A DNA stretch of 64,000 nucleotides from positions 1 through 64,000 of the forward strand of contig JAEYDD010000030.1 of NCBI GenBank assembly GCA_023404095.1, given 5' to 3'. Below are positions 1-8,936 of this stretch, piece by piece. Position 1 is the first letter of the stretch. Every line of letters starts with the position of its first letter. Below the pieces are notes generated by a model. It was given only the letters and a program-made list of their open reading frames with translations. It ran no database searches and was not told the origin of the DNA. The translations under genes were made by a program, and so were the position numbers. The DNA is from Pseudomonadota bacterium (GTDB lineage: Bacteria; Pseudomonadota; Alphaproteobacteria; Rhizobiales; Rhizobiaceae).

Positions 1-7
1 AAACCCG

Positions 8-36
8 GGGGGGCGCGCCCCCCACGGGCGCGCCCG
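8..36. repeat. Two adjacent GC-only palindromes at the window edge
   Basis: Two perfect palindromes lie side by side: six G, CGCG, six C at 8-23, and CGGGCGCGCCCG at 25-36. Each contains the 8-mer GGCGCGCC. Read leftwards the pair ends in CCCGGGTTT, so it could be the tail of a terminator for a gene lying beyond the left edge. The flanking gene is not visible, so the role is open. Nothing else is recognised in bases 1-122 apart from the expected promoter space of the DeoR gene. Confidence 0.4.
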
Positions 37-122
37 GTTCTCGGCCCTGGGGCTAACCTCCGGGCCAGCTTGGCATTTTCCTTGCCGCCCGATACGAGAT
101 ACGAAAACTCTCACCTCGAAGC

Positions 123-977
123 ATGGCAGGGTCTCCCGTGAACAGGAAAGTCGACGTCAAGGATTTGCTTTCGGAAGAGCTGCCGAGCGACAGCCGGCAC
201 GCGCGCCAGCTCGCGCGTCGTCAGATGATCGCCGAAACGGTCATCGCCGAGGGCTCGATCCGCATCGAGGACCTGACCGAACGGTTCGGCATCAGCCTGA
301 TGACGGCGCACCGGGATGTTGACGAGCTCGTCAGCCGCGGTCTCTTCCGAAAGACGCGGGGCATCGTTTCCGCAGCACCCACGAGCCTCATCGAATCCTC
401 CGACGTCTATCGGGCGACGAAGCAGGCCAAGGAGAAGAAGGCGATCGCCGAAGCGGCGATGCAGTTCGTCGAACCGGGGCAGGCGATCTTCATGGACGAT
501 GCCACGACCGTCCACGAGATGACGCGGTTTCTGCCGGTAAAGGTGCCCTTGACGGTCATCACCAATTCGCTCGTGCTCATCAACGAGCTGAAGGACGTGA
601 GCGATCTCAACCTGATCGGCCTCGGCGGCCAGTTCCATCACTGGTGCAATGCCTTCATGGGGCACATCACCACCAACGAGATCCGCCGCCTGCGCGCCGA
701 CACGGTGTTCATGTCCCTCTCGGCGATCGTGGACGACGTCGTCTATCACCAGTCCCCGGACACCGTAGAAACCAAGCGGGCGATGTTCGAAAGCGCCGCT
801 CGGCGCGTGCTTCTGGCGGACCATACCAAATTCGAGCGGCGCGCGCTGCACCACTTCGCGACGCTCGAGGAATTCGACGCCGTGATCGTCGACGAGGATA
901 TCCCGATCTCCCACCTGTCGCGCATGCGCTCGAAGGGGATCAACGTCATTGTGGCGGACGGAGAACGGTCCGGCTGA
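123..977 (+). CDS. DeoR/GlpR-family transcriptional regulator
   Basis: Predicted cytoplasmic repressor of the sugar/polyol genes that follow. Residues about 27-80 form the DeoR winged helix-turn-helix (RRQMIAETVI...IEDLTERFGIS...AHRDVDELVSRGLFRKTRG). Residues about 95-255 are the DeoR sensor domain, a ribose-5-phosphate-isomerase-like fold that normally binds a phosphorylated sugar or polyol. Length (284 residues) is slightly above the usual 250-260 because of an N-terminal extension; a GTG at 138 is an alternative start. The kinase gene begins 68 bases downstream, so regulator, kinase and dehydrogenase probably form one transcription unit. The effector is unknown; a phosphorylated polyol made by the next gene is the natural guess. 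Confidence 0.9.
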   Translation: MAGSPVNRKVDVKDLLSEELPSDSRHARQLARRQMIAETVIAEGSIRIEDLTERFGISLMTAHRDVDELVSRGLFRKTRGIVSAAPTSLIESSDVYRATKQAKEKKAIAEAAMQFVEPGQAIFMDDATTVHEMTRFLPVKVPLTVITNSLVLINELKDVSDLNLIGLGGQFHHWCNAFMGHITTNEIRRLRADTVFMSLSAIVDDVVYHQSPDTVETKRAMFESAARRVLLADHTKFERRALHHFATLEEFDAVIVDEDIPISHLSRMRSKGINVIVADGERSG

Positions 978-1045
978 GGTGTCCGCTGCTGCGGAAATCC
1001 TGATGTCGGGTGCCATTTCTCCTTCGCTTGAGAATGGAGACAACG

Positions 1046-2569
1046 ATGCCCTGCATCATCGGTATAGACAGCGGCCTGACTGTCACAAAGGCCGTCATCT
1101 TCGACGCGGACGGCACGGTCCTTTCCATCGCGCGGCGGCGCGTCCCCCAGCTGATACCGGCACCGCAGCACGTCGAGCGCGACATGGACGGCCTCTGGGC
1201 CGCCACGGCGGATGCGATCCGGGAGGCGGTTGCCGCCTGCGGCCGTCCGGCCTCCGATATCGTTGCGATCGCCGCCACGGCGCACGGTGACGGCATCTAT
1301 CTGTTGGACGAGGACAAGCGGCCGCTCGGCCCCGCCATCGTCTCGCTCGATACGCGCGCCGGCGCCATTGCCGATGCCTGGAACGAGGGCGAGGTCGGCG
1401 CCCGCTCGCTGGAGCAGACCGGCCAGCGGCCGCATGCTTCCGCACCGTCCGCCATTCTCCGCTGGATCCGCGATAACCAGCCCGAGCGCTATGCCCGTAT
1501 CGCCCATTTCATCGCGGCCAAGGACTGGCTGCGCTTCTGCCTCTGCGGCACGGTGGGTACGGACCGGACCGAAGCCAGCACCTCCTTCACCGATGTCCTC
1601 ACACAGGACTATGCCGACGACGCGTTTCCTCTCTTTGGGCTAGATCGGCTCGCCGGACGGCAGCCGCCGATGGCCGCCTCGACCGACGTCGTCGGCGGGG
1701 TGACGGCGGAGACCGCGCGCCTGACCGGGCTCGTCGAGGGCACGCCGGTCATGGCCGGCCTTCATGACGTCACGGCGTCTGCGCTCGGAATGGGCGGCTA
1801 CGGCGAGGGCGTCGTTGCCGTCATAGCGGGTACCTACTCGATCAACGAGACGGTTTCGCGGGCGCCGAAGGTCGATGGCCGCTGGTTCTGCCGCAACGGC
1901 ATCCTGCCCGGCGAGTGGAACAACATGTCCATCTCGCCCGCCTCGACCGCCAACTACGACTGGTTCATCGAACAGTTCTGTGCGGGTGCGGTGCAGCAGG
2001 CGGAGACGTCCGGCGAGAGCATCCACGCCATCGTCGGCAGGGAGTTCGAGGCCGCACGTCGGCGCCCGTCGAGCGTCTTCTTCCATCCCTACCTCTTCGG
2101 GTCTCCGTTTGCCGGCGCATCGAGCGCCGGCTTCTACGGGCTCAATGCCTGGCATGACCGGGGCGATATGGTTCGCGCGGTGCTGGAAGGGATCGCCTTC
2201 AACCACCGCGTCCATGTCGATGCCCTGCGCGACGGCTTTGCGCCGACATCCGCACGCCTGACCGGTGGTGTGTCGCGCAACCCCGCCATGGCCGGCCTCT
2301 TCGCCGATATCCTCGGCCTGCCGGTCACGGCGACACGGACGGAGGAGGCGGCCGCCTGGGGGGCTGCGCTTTGCGCCGGGGCAGGGGCCGGGCTCTTCGC
2401 TTCTCCGACCGACGATCCCCGCGATCTCGCGTCGATCGAGACCACCCATCAGCCGGATCCAGACCGGCAGCGCGCCTATGACGAGAAATACCGGGTCTTC
2501 CTCGACCTCGCCGAGGCCATGAAACCGCTCTGGCCGAGGCTGCGACGTCTCGGCGATGCCGAGAAGTAA
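1046..2569 (+). CDS. FGGY-family carbohydrate (polyol) kinase
   Basis: ATP-dependent sugar or polyol kinase of 507 residues. The N-terminal ATPase lobe starts with the phosphate-1 motif GIDSGLTVTKAVIFDADG, and the C-terminal lobe carries the family signature GGVSRNPAMAGLFADILGLP. The ATG at 1046 is chosen because GGAGA lies five bases upstream (1036-1040); in-frame starts at 1010 and 1034 lack a site. The next gene is a GlpD-type flavoprotein whose start lies 13 bases past the stop, so the kinase product is likely oxidised next. Rhizobial and Brucella erythritol loci pair an FGGY kinase (EryA) with a GlpD-like dehydrogenase (EryB), but eryC, eryD and triose isomerase genes are not visible here. 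The substrate (erythritol, another tetritol/pentitol, L-xylulose or glycerol) is not settled by sequence. Confidence 0.88.
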   Translation: MPCIIGIDSGLTVTKAVIFDADGTVLSIARRRVPQLIPAPQHVERDMDGLWAATADAIREAVAACGRPASDIVAIAATAHGDGIYLLDEDKRPLGPAIVSLDTRAGAIADAWNEGEVGARSLEQTGQRPHASAPSAILRWIRDNQPERYARIAHFIAAKDWLRFCLCGTVGTDRTEASTSFTDVLTQDYADDAFPLFGLDRLAGRQPPMAASTDVVGGVTAETARLTGLVEGTPVMAGLHDVTASALGMGGYGEGVVAVIAGTYSINETVSRAPKVDGRWFCRNGILPGEWNNMSISPASTANYDWFIEQFCAGAVQQAETSGESIHAIVGREFEAARRRPSSVFFHPYLFGSPFAGASSAGFYGLNAWHDRGDMVRAVLEGIAFNHRVHVDALRDGFAPTSARLTGGVSRNPAMAGLFADILGLPVTATRTEEAAAWGAALCAGAGAGLFASPTDDPRDLASIETTHQPDPDRQRAYDEKYRVFLDLAEAMKPLWPRLRRLGDAEK

Positions 2570-2582
2570 CAGGAATACCCAC

Positions 2583-4256
2583 ATGACGGAAATGACAGCC
2601 GATGCGGTCGAGACCTTCGACGTCATCATCCTTGGCGCGGGGATCAACGGGGCAGGTCTCTTCCGGGACCTCTGCCTGCAAGGCCTGAAATGCCTGATCG
2701 TCGACAAGGCCGATTTCGGGTCCGGCACCAGTGCCGCGCCGTCGCGCCTCATCCACGGCGGCATCAAGTACCTTGAAACCGGCGAACTGGGCCTCGTCGC
2801 GCAATCGACGCTGGAGCGTAACCTGCTTTTGCACAACGCGCCCCATTGCGTCGAACCGCTGCCGACCTTCATTCCCTCCTTTTCGCTGGCGAAGGGCGCA
2901 TGGGCGGCGTTGCGCACGCTGCTGGGCTCCACGACGGCTCCACGCAGCCGCGGGGCGGTGCTCATCAAGATCGGGCTCGCCCTCTACGACCTCTATGGCG
3001 CGCGTCACCGCGTGATGCCGAAGCATCAGTTCTTCTTCCGTCGCAAGGCGCTTCAAGAAATGCCGGAAATCACGCCGCGCATCGTCGCGGGCGGCATCTA
3101 CTACGACGCCAAGATCAGCCGGCCGGAACGGCTTGTCTGGGAACTGGTTCGCGACGGTCTCGACGCCAGCCCGTCCTCCGGCGCCATGAACGGCACGACG
3201 CTGCTCGGACAGGAAGGCGGTGTGCTCCGCTTGCGTAACCCGCGCGGCGGCGAACGGCACGTGCGCGCGGGCATCGTGGTCAACGGCGCCGGCCCGTGGA
3301 TCGACCATGTCAACGCGACGCTGGGCGTCCCCGGCAAGCTGATCGGCGGCACGAAGGGCTCGCACATCCTGCTGAAGCACCCGGAACTGGTCAAAAGCCT
3401 CAAGGGCCGAATGATCTATTTCGAGGCCGACGACGGACGCATTTGCCTCGTCTACGACTTCCTCGGCCTCGCGCTCGTCGGCTCGACCGACATCAAGGCG
3501 GACAATCCCGACACGGTGCGCTGCGAGGAGGACGAGATCGACTATTTCATCGCAAGCCTGCGCTCGCTTCTGCCGAAGCTGGATTTCAATCGCAACCAGA
3601 TCGTCTATGCCTATAGCGGCATCCGCCCGCTTCCCGCCTCGGATGCCAGCAATCCCGGCCTGATCAGCCGCGACCACTCGGCGCCGGTGGCGGAGCCGAC
3701 CAATGGACGGCCGTTTTCCGTCATCTCGCTCGTCGGCGGCAAGTGGACGACGTTTCGCGGCTTTGCCGAGGAAGTGGCCGACACGATCCTGTCCCGCATG
3801 GGGAAAGATCGGAAAAATAGCACGCAGATGCTGCAGATCGGCGGCGGTCGCGGCTTTCCGGTGGATGAAGCGGCCCGGCGTTCGTGGGTCTTGCAGCGGT
3901 CGGAGAAAAGCGGCCTGTCGACAGCCCGCGTCGATGCGCTTCTCGGCCGCTACGGGACAACGACCGATGCCGTCCTCGCGAATATCCCGGCAATGGGAGA
4001 TGTGGCGCTTGCCCATGTCGAAGGCTATGGCCGCGCCGAGATCGACTGGATCGCGCGCAACGAGATGGTCGAGCATCTGGCAGACATCGTCATGCGCCGG
4101 ACAACGCTTGCGATCGAAGGCAGGCTGACGGCTGCGGGGCTTGACGAAATCGCATCCGTCGCCGCGGCGGCGCTGGGTTGGGATGAGGGCCGCAAGGGCG
4201 AAGAAATCGCGGCCGTCACGGCGCAGCTGACTTCGATCAACCGCGTCGGCCTATGA
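2583..4256 (+). CDS. GlpD-type FAD-dependent (polyol/glycerol) phosphate dehydrogenase
   Basis: Membrane-associated flavoprotein expected to oxidise a glycerol-3-phosphate-like polyol phosphate and pass electrons to quinone. The FAD Rossmann motif is at the N terminus (VIILGAGINGAG), followed by the GlpD hallmark HGGIKYLE. The C-terminal alpha-GPDH helical domain (about 410-540) ends in the family pattern RNEMVEHLADIVMRRT. Length of 557 residues fits GlpD/EryB. ATG 2583 is preferred because AGGAA at 2571-2575 is seven bases upstream. It follows the FGGY kinase closely and is the last gene before a hairpin terminator. Whether the substrate is glycerol-3-phosphate or another polyol phosphate depends on the kinase, which is unresolved. 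Confidence 0.9.
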   Translation: MTEMTADAVETFDVIILGAGINGAGLFRDLCLQGLKCLIVDKADFGSGTSAAPSRLIHGGIKYLETGELGLVAQSTLERNLLLHNAPHCVEPLPTFIPSFSLAKGAWAALRTLLGSTTAPRSRGAVLIKIGLALYDLYGARHRVMPKHQFFFRRKALQEMPEITPRIVAGGIYYDAKISRPERLVWELVRDGLDASPSSGAMNGTTLLGQEGGVLRLRNPRGGERHVRAGIVVNGAGPWIDHVNATLGVPGKLIGGTKGSHILLKHPELVKSLKGRMIYFEADDGRICLVYDFLGLALVGSTDIKADNPDTVRCEEDEIDYFIASLRSLLPKLDFNRNQIVYAYSGIRPLPASDASNPGLISRDHSAPVAEPTNGRPFSVISLVGGKWTTFRGFAEEVADTILSRMGKDRKNSTQMLQIGGGRGFPVDEAARRSWVLQRSEKSGLSTARVDALLGRYGTTTDAVLANIPAMGDVALAHVEGYGRAEIDWIARNEMVEHLADIVMRRTTLAIEGRLTAAGLDEIASVAAAALGWDEGRKGEEIAAVTAQLTSINRVGL

Positions 4257-4421
4257 GGTTTCGCATCCCGATTGCCGTGCGATTCTGCCGTTACTCACAT
4301 CGCGCGGCGCTGCGGACCGGATGCCGCTTCGCCGTGCCTTTCCGGTCGAGGACGGGTGCGGGTTCTTATTCGCGAAGGATCTCGACAAACGTTTCGACGC
4401 AATATAGGCAGCCCGATCACT

Positions 4422-4446
4422 GCGGCGCGACGGCGCCGCTGTTTTT
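4422..4446 (+). terminator. Rho-independent terminator of the kinase/dehydrogenase operon
   Basis: Perfect 7-bp stem GCGGCGC/GCGCCGC with a four-base loop, followed by TG and five T. It lies about 165 bases after the GlpD-like stop and before the cytochrome b561 gene. The stretch between (4257-4421) holds no recognisable gene, so a 3' untranslated region is the simplest reading. Confidence 0.75.
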
Positions 4447-4513
4447 GCATGGATAGGCCGTCCCAGCACTGAACGGCGGGACAGGCGATGTCAGAACTGT
4501 TCAGGAAAATCGC

Positions 4514-5146
4514 ATGACGAAGCAGGAAGTGACGCGCTCATCCAGTATCTGGATGGATTCTCCTGCCCGCTACGGTGTTGTCAGCCGCGTGTTGCATTGG
4601 GGAATGGCCTATCTGCTGGTCTGGCAGTTCGCCATGATCCTGTCCTGGCGTGTCTTCGACGGCTCCGATCTGTTGAAGACGATCTCGTCCTATGGACCGG
4701 GACACGGCACGGTCGGTGCGCTAACGATCTTTTTCGTCACCCTCCGCGCGATCTGGGCACTCGCCAACCGCCACCGGCGGCCTGCACACGCGGCGGGATG
4801 GGTCGGCCGGGCGGCACGTGCCGGGCATGCCTGCCTCTATCTGCTGATGTTCGCCATCCCTGCACTGGCGCTGCTCAGGACCTATGGCAACGGCAAGGGC
4901 TGGAGCCTCTGGGGCATGCAGATCGTCCCTTCCACCGGCGTGAGGGCCGACTGGCTGACCGCGCCGGCCAACGCCCTGCACGGAACGCTGTCCTGGCTGC
5001 TTCTTTGCCTGATCGCCGGCCACGTCGCTGTGGCGCTCGTACATCATTTCATCGGGCGGGACGATACACTTGCCCGGATGGCGGGGCGATTGATCCGCCG
5101 CCCTCAATCCGACGGACATCCGGCTGCCGCGCCAAGCAAAGTGTGA
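4514..5146 (+). CDS. Cytochrome b561-family di-haem membrane protein
   Basis: Four-helix cytochrome b of 210 residues, expected to carry electrons between quinol and a periplasmic or membrane partner. The first helix has the family pattern SRVLHWGMAYLLVWQF, with the haem-ligand His typical of bacterial b561. Further His residues sit in the helix starting GHGTVGALTIFFVTLRAIW and in the last helices (ANALHGTLSWLLL, AGHVAVALVHH). ATG 4514 has AGGA at 4503-4506. The gene stands alone between the polyol operon and the opposite-strand cupin gene, so its partner cannot be named. YceI-like or catalase-type partners often found beside such proteins are absent. Confidence 0.85.
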   Translation: MTKQEVTRSSSIWMDSPARYGVVSRVLHWGMAYLLVWQFAMILSWRVFDGSDLLKTISSYGPGHGTVGALTIFFVTLRAIWALANRHRRPAHAAGWVGRAARAGHACLYLLMFAIPALALLRTYGNGKGWSLWGMQIVPSTGVRADWLTAPANALHGTLSWLLLCLIAGHVAVALVHHFIGRDDTLARMAGRLIRRPQSDGHPAAAPSKV

Positions 5147-5189
5147 GTAGCGCGCCGCGCGGCCATATCGCCGATGCCCGAGCCTGCGC

Positions 5190-5549
5190 TCAGGTCCCCT
5201 TTGCAACCATCGTGTAGATCTTTCGGGTCTGCTCGTGGATCGTCCACTCACCGCGCCAGCCGAGCGGCAGCACGAACATCTCCCCGGCGCGGATTTCACG
5301 GCTCGTGCCATCGACATTGTGCAGCGTGACGCGGCCCGTCAGCAGGTGGCAGATCTCCGCGTTCTCGCTGCGGTCGGCGGTGAACCGGCCGGGCGTGCAT
5401 TCCCAGACGCCGGTTTCCAACTTGCCCTCGGCGCTCGTCCAAAGCGCCTTTGCAGCTTCCTGCTGCTCCCCTTCGATCGAGGTCGGCTTGGGCGCGAAGG
5501 GGCCGAGGTCAAGGCTTACAAGTTCGCCGAAGTTTTCTAAGCTGATCAT
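5190..5549 (-). CDS. Small cupin-domain protein (DUF861 type)
   Basis: Single-domain cupin of 119 residues, resembling the DUF861/cupin_3 group that includes ureidoglycine aminohydrolase domains. Two cupin strands are visible: the region around AEICHLLTGRVTLHNVDG and the GEMFVLPLGWRGEW segment. Such proteins often bind a metal and act on, or sense, small nitrogenous compounds. It is the last gene of the minus-strand polyamine operon, 76 bases after the amine oxidase stop, an arrangement common beside gamma-glutamylputrescine oxidase-like genes. No catalytic role can be assigned. Confidence 0.75.
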   Translation of the reverse strand: MISLENFGELVSLDLGPFAPKPTSIEGEQQEAAKALWTSAEGKLETGVWECTPGRFTADRSENAEICHLLTGRVTLHNVDGTSREIRAGEMFVLPLGWRGEWTIHEQTRKIYTMVAKGT

Positions 5550-5625
5550 TGCAATTTGTCCCGTCTTGCAAGGCTGTGGTGCGGCGCGGCCGCACGTGCC
5601 AGTGTGAGCATCAGTGTCGTGAGCA

Positions 5626-7011
5626 TCAGTGTCCCGTGATTCTGTCGGCCAGGACGGCGAGTTTCGAGGTCGTCGGCAGGCCGGCCTCCTCGCGGTTGTC
5701 GGCGATCCGGTAGAGCTGGTACATGGAATGCACGCCCAGCCAGCGCAGCGGCTCGGGCTCCCATTTGCGCACCGTGCGGTTGACCCAGGGCAGGCGGACC
5801 AGTTCCGTGTCGCGCTTCAGCACGAGATCGGCAAGGGTGCGACCGGCCAGGTTCGAGCTCGAGACGCCGAGGCCGACATAGCCGCCGGCCCAGCCGATGC
5901 CCGTCGCGGGATCGAAGCCTGCCGTCGTGCACCAGTCGCGCGGCACGCCGAGGACGCCGCACCAGGCATGTTCGATCCGCAGCTTTTTCGTCTGCGGCAG
6001 GAGGCGGGTCAGGATCCGGTGGAGCTGGTCGATCGTCGCCTGCTGCGTCCGGCCGTTGACGTCCGTTGCCGAACCGAAACGATAGGGCACGCCGCGACCG
6101 CCCATGGTGATGCGGCCTTCGCGTGTACGCTGCGCATAGCAGTAGGCATGTGCGGCGTTGCCGAGCAACTCGTGCCCCTCCCAGCCGATGTCCTTCCATA
6201 GTTCTTCCGGCACCGGCTCGGTGACGATCTGGGCGCTGTTGAGCGGCAGCCACGTCCGTTCATGTCCGGGCAGGCCGGCGGTGAAACCCTCGGTGGCACG
6301 GATGACGACGGGAGCACGAACCGTGCCGGATGCCGTCGTGACGCGCCCCTTCTCGAAGGCGGTCACCTCGGTGCCCTCGTAGATCGTCACGCCCAGACGC
6401 TCGACCGCATCGGCAAGGCCACGTACCAGCTTGGCCGGCTGGACGCGGGCCATGTCGCGAATGACGAAGGCGCCTTTGACGTCGGCGATCCGGATCCGCC
6501 GCGAAGCTTCCGCTGCCGACAGCATGTCGATCCTTTCGCGCGGCATCTGCCAGTCGAGATAGAACTGGTATTCCTCGCGAGCGCGCTCCAGCTGTGCCGC
6601 GTTGGTCGCGACCGTCATGTTGTCGGTGCGCCGGATGTCGGCGTCGATGCCCTCTGCCGTTGCGACGCGGATCACCTCGTCCACCGTTCCCGCCATGGCG
6701 CTCTGCATGTCCACCACCGCACCCCGGCTGGAGGTCTTGAGGTACTTCTCGCGAGACCAGCTGAAACCGCCGGACAGCCAGCCGCCGTTGCGCCCCGAGC
6801 CGCCGAAGCCGGCGAATTCGCGTTCGACCACGACGATGCTCAGCCGCGGGTCGGCCTTCTTCAGGTAGTAGGCGGTCCAAAGGCCGGTGTAGCCGGCGCC
6901 GATGATGCAGACGTCCGCTTCGCGGTCGCCGGGCAGGGAGGGGCGCCTGGCCGGCAGACCGCCGATGTCGGCATACCAGAACGAGATGTTGCCGTTGGTC
7001 TTGGCTTGCAT
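5626..7011 (-). CDS. FAD-dependent amine oxidoreductase (PuuB/DAO family)
   Basis: Flavoprotein of 461 residues predicted to oxidise an amine or amino-acid-like substrate, most similar in layout to gamma-glutamylputrescine oxidase. The FAD motif lies at about residues 34-62 (CIIGAGYTGLWTAYYLKK...VVVEREFAG) and is followed by the family segment GRNGGWLSGGF. The DAO fold continues to the C terminus, including the GYVGLGVSSSNLAGRTLADL segment. It begins 16 bases after the ABC ATPase stop in a polyamine-type uptake operon, so it probably acts on the imported compound. A gamma-glutamylputrescine synthetase gene is not present nearby, so direct oxidation of a free amine is possible. Confidence 0.85.
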   Translation of the reverse strand: MQAKTNGNISFWYADIGGLPARRPSLPGDREADVCIIGAGYTGLWTAYYLKKADPRLSIVVVEREFAGFGGSGRNGGWLSGGFSWSREKYLKTSSRGAVVDMQSAMAGTVDEVIRVATAEGIDADIRRTDNMTVATNAAQLERAREEYQFYLDWQMPRERIDMLSAAEASRRIRIADVKGAFVIRDMARVQPAKLVRGLADAVERLGVTIYEGTEVTAFEKGRVTTASGTVRAPVVIRATEGFTAGLPGHERTWLPLNSAQIVTEPVPEELWKDIGWEGHELLGNAAHAYCYAQRTREGRITMGGRGVPYRFGSATDVNGRTQQATIDQLHRILTRLLPQTKKLRIEHAWCGVLGVPRDWCTTAGFDPATGIGWAGGYVGLGVSSSNLAGRTLADLVLKRDTELVRLPWVNRTVRKWEPEPLRWLGVHSMYQLYRIADNREEAGLPTTSKLAVLADRITGH

Positions 7012-7027
7012 GGGAAGGATCCGTGTA

Positions 7028-8143
7028 TCAGGTCAGGGTGATGTCGGCGCTGGCGTCGTCGGCAAGGAGCGTAACGTCGTCGGGCCGGAATGCGATCTCG
7101 GCGGTGTCGCCTATGGCAAAATCGGGCGCACCGAGGGGGCTGCGCACGACGGCGGTCGTGCCGTCCTTGAGGCGAATGTCGTACTTCGAGCCCGAGCCGA
7201 CATAGATCGCCTCCTCGACAATCCCGCTCAGGCGGTTCTCCCCGTCGACGACCTCAGTGCCGGGGCGACGCAACACGGCGCGCTCCGGCCTAAGCAGGAT
7301 CACCGGCGCCGCCTGCCCCGAAAGCGTCCCGCTTGCGACGACTTTTGTCCCGGCGATGGACACCACCGTGTCGCCGCCGACGATATCGGCCTTGCCGCGC
7401 AACACGGTCGATTCGCCGATGAACCGCCCGACGAAAAGGGTGGCCGGATGGTCGTACAGCTCGCGTCCGGTTCCGATCTGCTCCACCTGGCCGCCGTTGA
7501 AAACGGCGATGCGGTCGGACAGCACGAGCGCTTCTTCCTGATCGTGCGTGACATAGACGAAGGTGGTGCCGAGTTCGCGATGGATGCGCTTGATCTCCAG
7601 CTGCAGCCATTCGCGGAGTTTCTTGTCGAGCGCGCCGAGCGGCTCGTCCATCAAGAGCAGCGGAGGGTCGAACACCAGCGCGCGGGCAAGCGCGACGCGT
7701 TGCTGCTGGCCGCCGGAGAGTTCGTTCGGATAGCGGTGGGCGAAGTCGGCCATCTTCACCATGTCCAGCGCGTGACGAACCTTGCCCTCGCGCTCGGCCC
7801 CGCTGATGCCGCGCAGCGTCAGCGGGTAGGCGACGTTCCGGCCGACGCTCATGTGCGGAAACAGGGCATAGTGCTGGAAGACGACGCCGATGTTGCGCTT
7901 GTGCGACGGCAGGCCGAGCACACTCTTTCCGCCGATCTCGAGGGTGCCGGAGCTGACCTCGGTGAAGCCGGCGATCAGGTTCAGCGTGGTGGTCTTTCCC
8001 GATCCACTGGGACCCAGAAGCGTCATGAACTCGCCGGGCCGGATGCTTAGATCCAGGTCGCGCAGGGCGACGAACTTGCCGTACCGCTTGGACGCCTTGC
8101 GGATATCGATGGAAGCCCCGGGGGTTCTGTTGGTGGCATTCAT
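7028..8143 (-). CDS. ABC transporter ATP-binding protein, PotA-like
   Basis: Energy-coupling ATPase of a spermidine/putrescine-type importer, 371 residues. Walker A GPSGSGKTT is at residues 44-52; the signature LSGGQQQR and Walker B LLLMDEPLGALD are both intact. The C-terminal 120 residues form the TOBE regulatory domain usual in PotA/UgpC-type ATPases. ATG 8143 is chosen over an upstream start because GGAAGGA lies just before it and residues from MNATNR onward fit the family. The start is one base past the stop of the permease gene, indicating translational coupling. Its partners are the two permeases and the binding protein upstream. Confidence 0.95.
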   Translation of the reverse strand: MNATNRTPGASIDIRKASKRYGKFVALRDLDLSIRPGEFMTLLGPSGSGKTTTLNLIAGFTEVSSGTLEIGGKSVLGLPSHKRNIGVVFQHYALFPHMSVGRNVAYPLTLRGISGAEREGKVRHALDMVKMADFAHRYPNELSGGQQQRVALARALVFDPPLLLMDEPLGALDKKLREWLQLEIKRIHRELGTTFVYVTHDQEEALVLSDRIAVFNGGQVEQIGTGRELYDHPATLFVGRFIGESTVLRGKADIVGGDTVVSIAGTKVVASGTLSGQAAPVILLRPERAVLRRPGTEVVDGENRLSGIVEEAIYVGSGSKYDIRLKDGTTAVVRSPLGAPDFAIGDTAEIAFRPDDVTLLADDASADITLT

Positions 8144-8144
8144 G

Positions 8145-8936
8145 TCAGGTCCTTCCACGGCGCATGCCGATGAGCAGGCCGGCAACGATGATGAACGAGG
8201 TCGCAAGGAAAAGCAGGGTTCCGACGGCGGCCACGGTCGGGTCCGCGTCCCGGGTGATGCTGCTGTAGATCTGAACCGGCAACGTCTTGAGGTAGGGGCT
8301 CGTGATGAAGAGTGCGACGATGATTTCGTCGAAGGAGGTGATGAAGGCGAACAAGGCGCCGGAGAGCACGCCGGGGAGGATGAGCGGCAGGGTGACGGTG
8401 CGGAAGACCGTCAGCTTTCCGGCGCCGAGGCTGGCCGCAGCCGTCTCCAGCCTGCGGTCGAAAACCTCGAGGCTGGCGGAAACGGCGATCAGGACGAAGG
8501 GAATCGCCAGCATGGTGTGGGCGAAGACGAAACCGGCCATGGTGCCCACCAGCCCGGTATCGAGGTAGACCGCGTAGATGCCGATTGCCAGCACCACACC
8601 CGGCACCACCATCGGGGTGATCAGGATCGCCCTCAGGAGTCCGCCGGTGCGGGCGGCCGCACGGGTGACGCCGAAAGCTGCAAGCGTGCCGAGCGTTGTT
8701 GCGAGGATCGCGACGACGGTCGCGATCATGAAAGAATTACGCAGGCTCAGCAGCCATTCCGGATTGGTGAAGAAATTGTCGTACCACTGCCAGGAAAAGC
8801 CGGCGGGAGGAAACGCCAGCGACTTGTTCGAATTGAACGACATCGGAATGACGACCAGCGTCGGGGCGAGCAGGAGGATTGCCACCAGCAGGCAGAAGAG
8901 GCCGAGAAAAATGCGCGAGGAGAGCTGCATGGTCAT
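8145..8936 (-). CDS. ABC transporter permease, PotC-like
   Basis: Inner-membrane permease of 263 residues with about six hydrophobic helices. The EAA loop that contacts the ATPase is visible (ETAAASLGAGKLTVFRTVTLPLILPG). The start at 8936 overlaps the stop of the preceding permease by four bases (ATGA), the normal coupled arrangement; a second ATG two codons later is also possible. With the neighbouring permease it would form the heterodimeric channel of a polyamine-type importer. Confidence 0.93.
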   Translation of the reverse strand: MTMQLSSRIFLGLFCLLVAILLLAPTLVVIPMSFNSNKSLAFPPAGFSWQWYDNFFTNPEWLLSLRNSFMIATVVAILATTLGTLAAFGVTRAAARTGGLLRAILITPMVVPGVVLAIGIYAVYLDTGLVGTMAGFVFAHTMLAIPFVLIAVSASLEVFDRRLETAAASLGAGKLTVFRTVTLPLILPGVLSGALFAFITSFDEIIVALFITSPYLKTLPVQIYSSITRDADPTVAAVGTLLFLATSFIIVAGLLIGMRRGRT

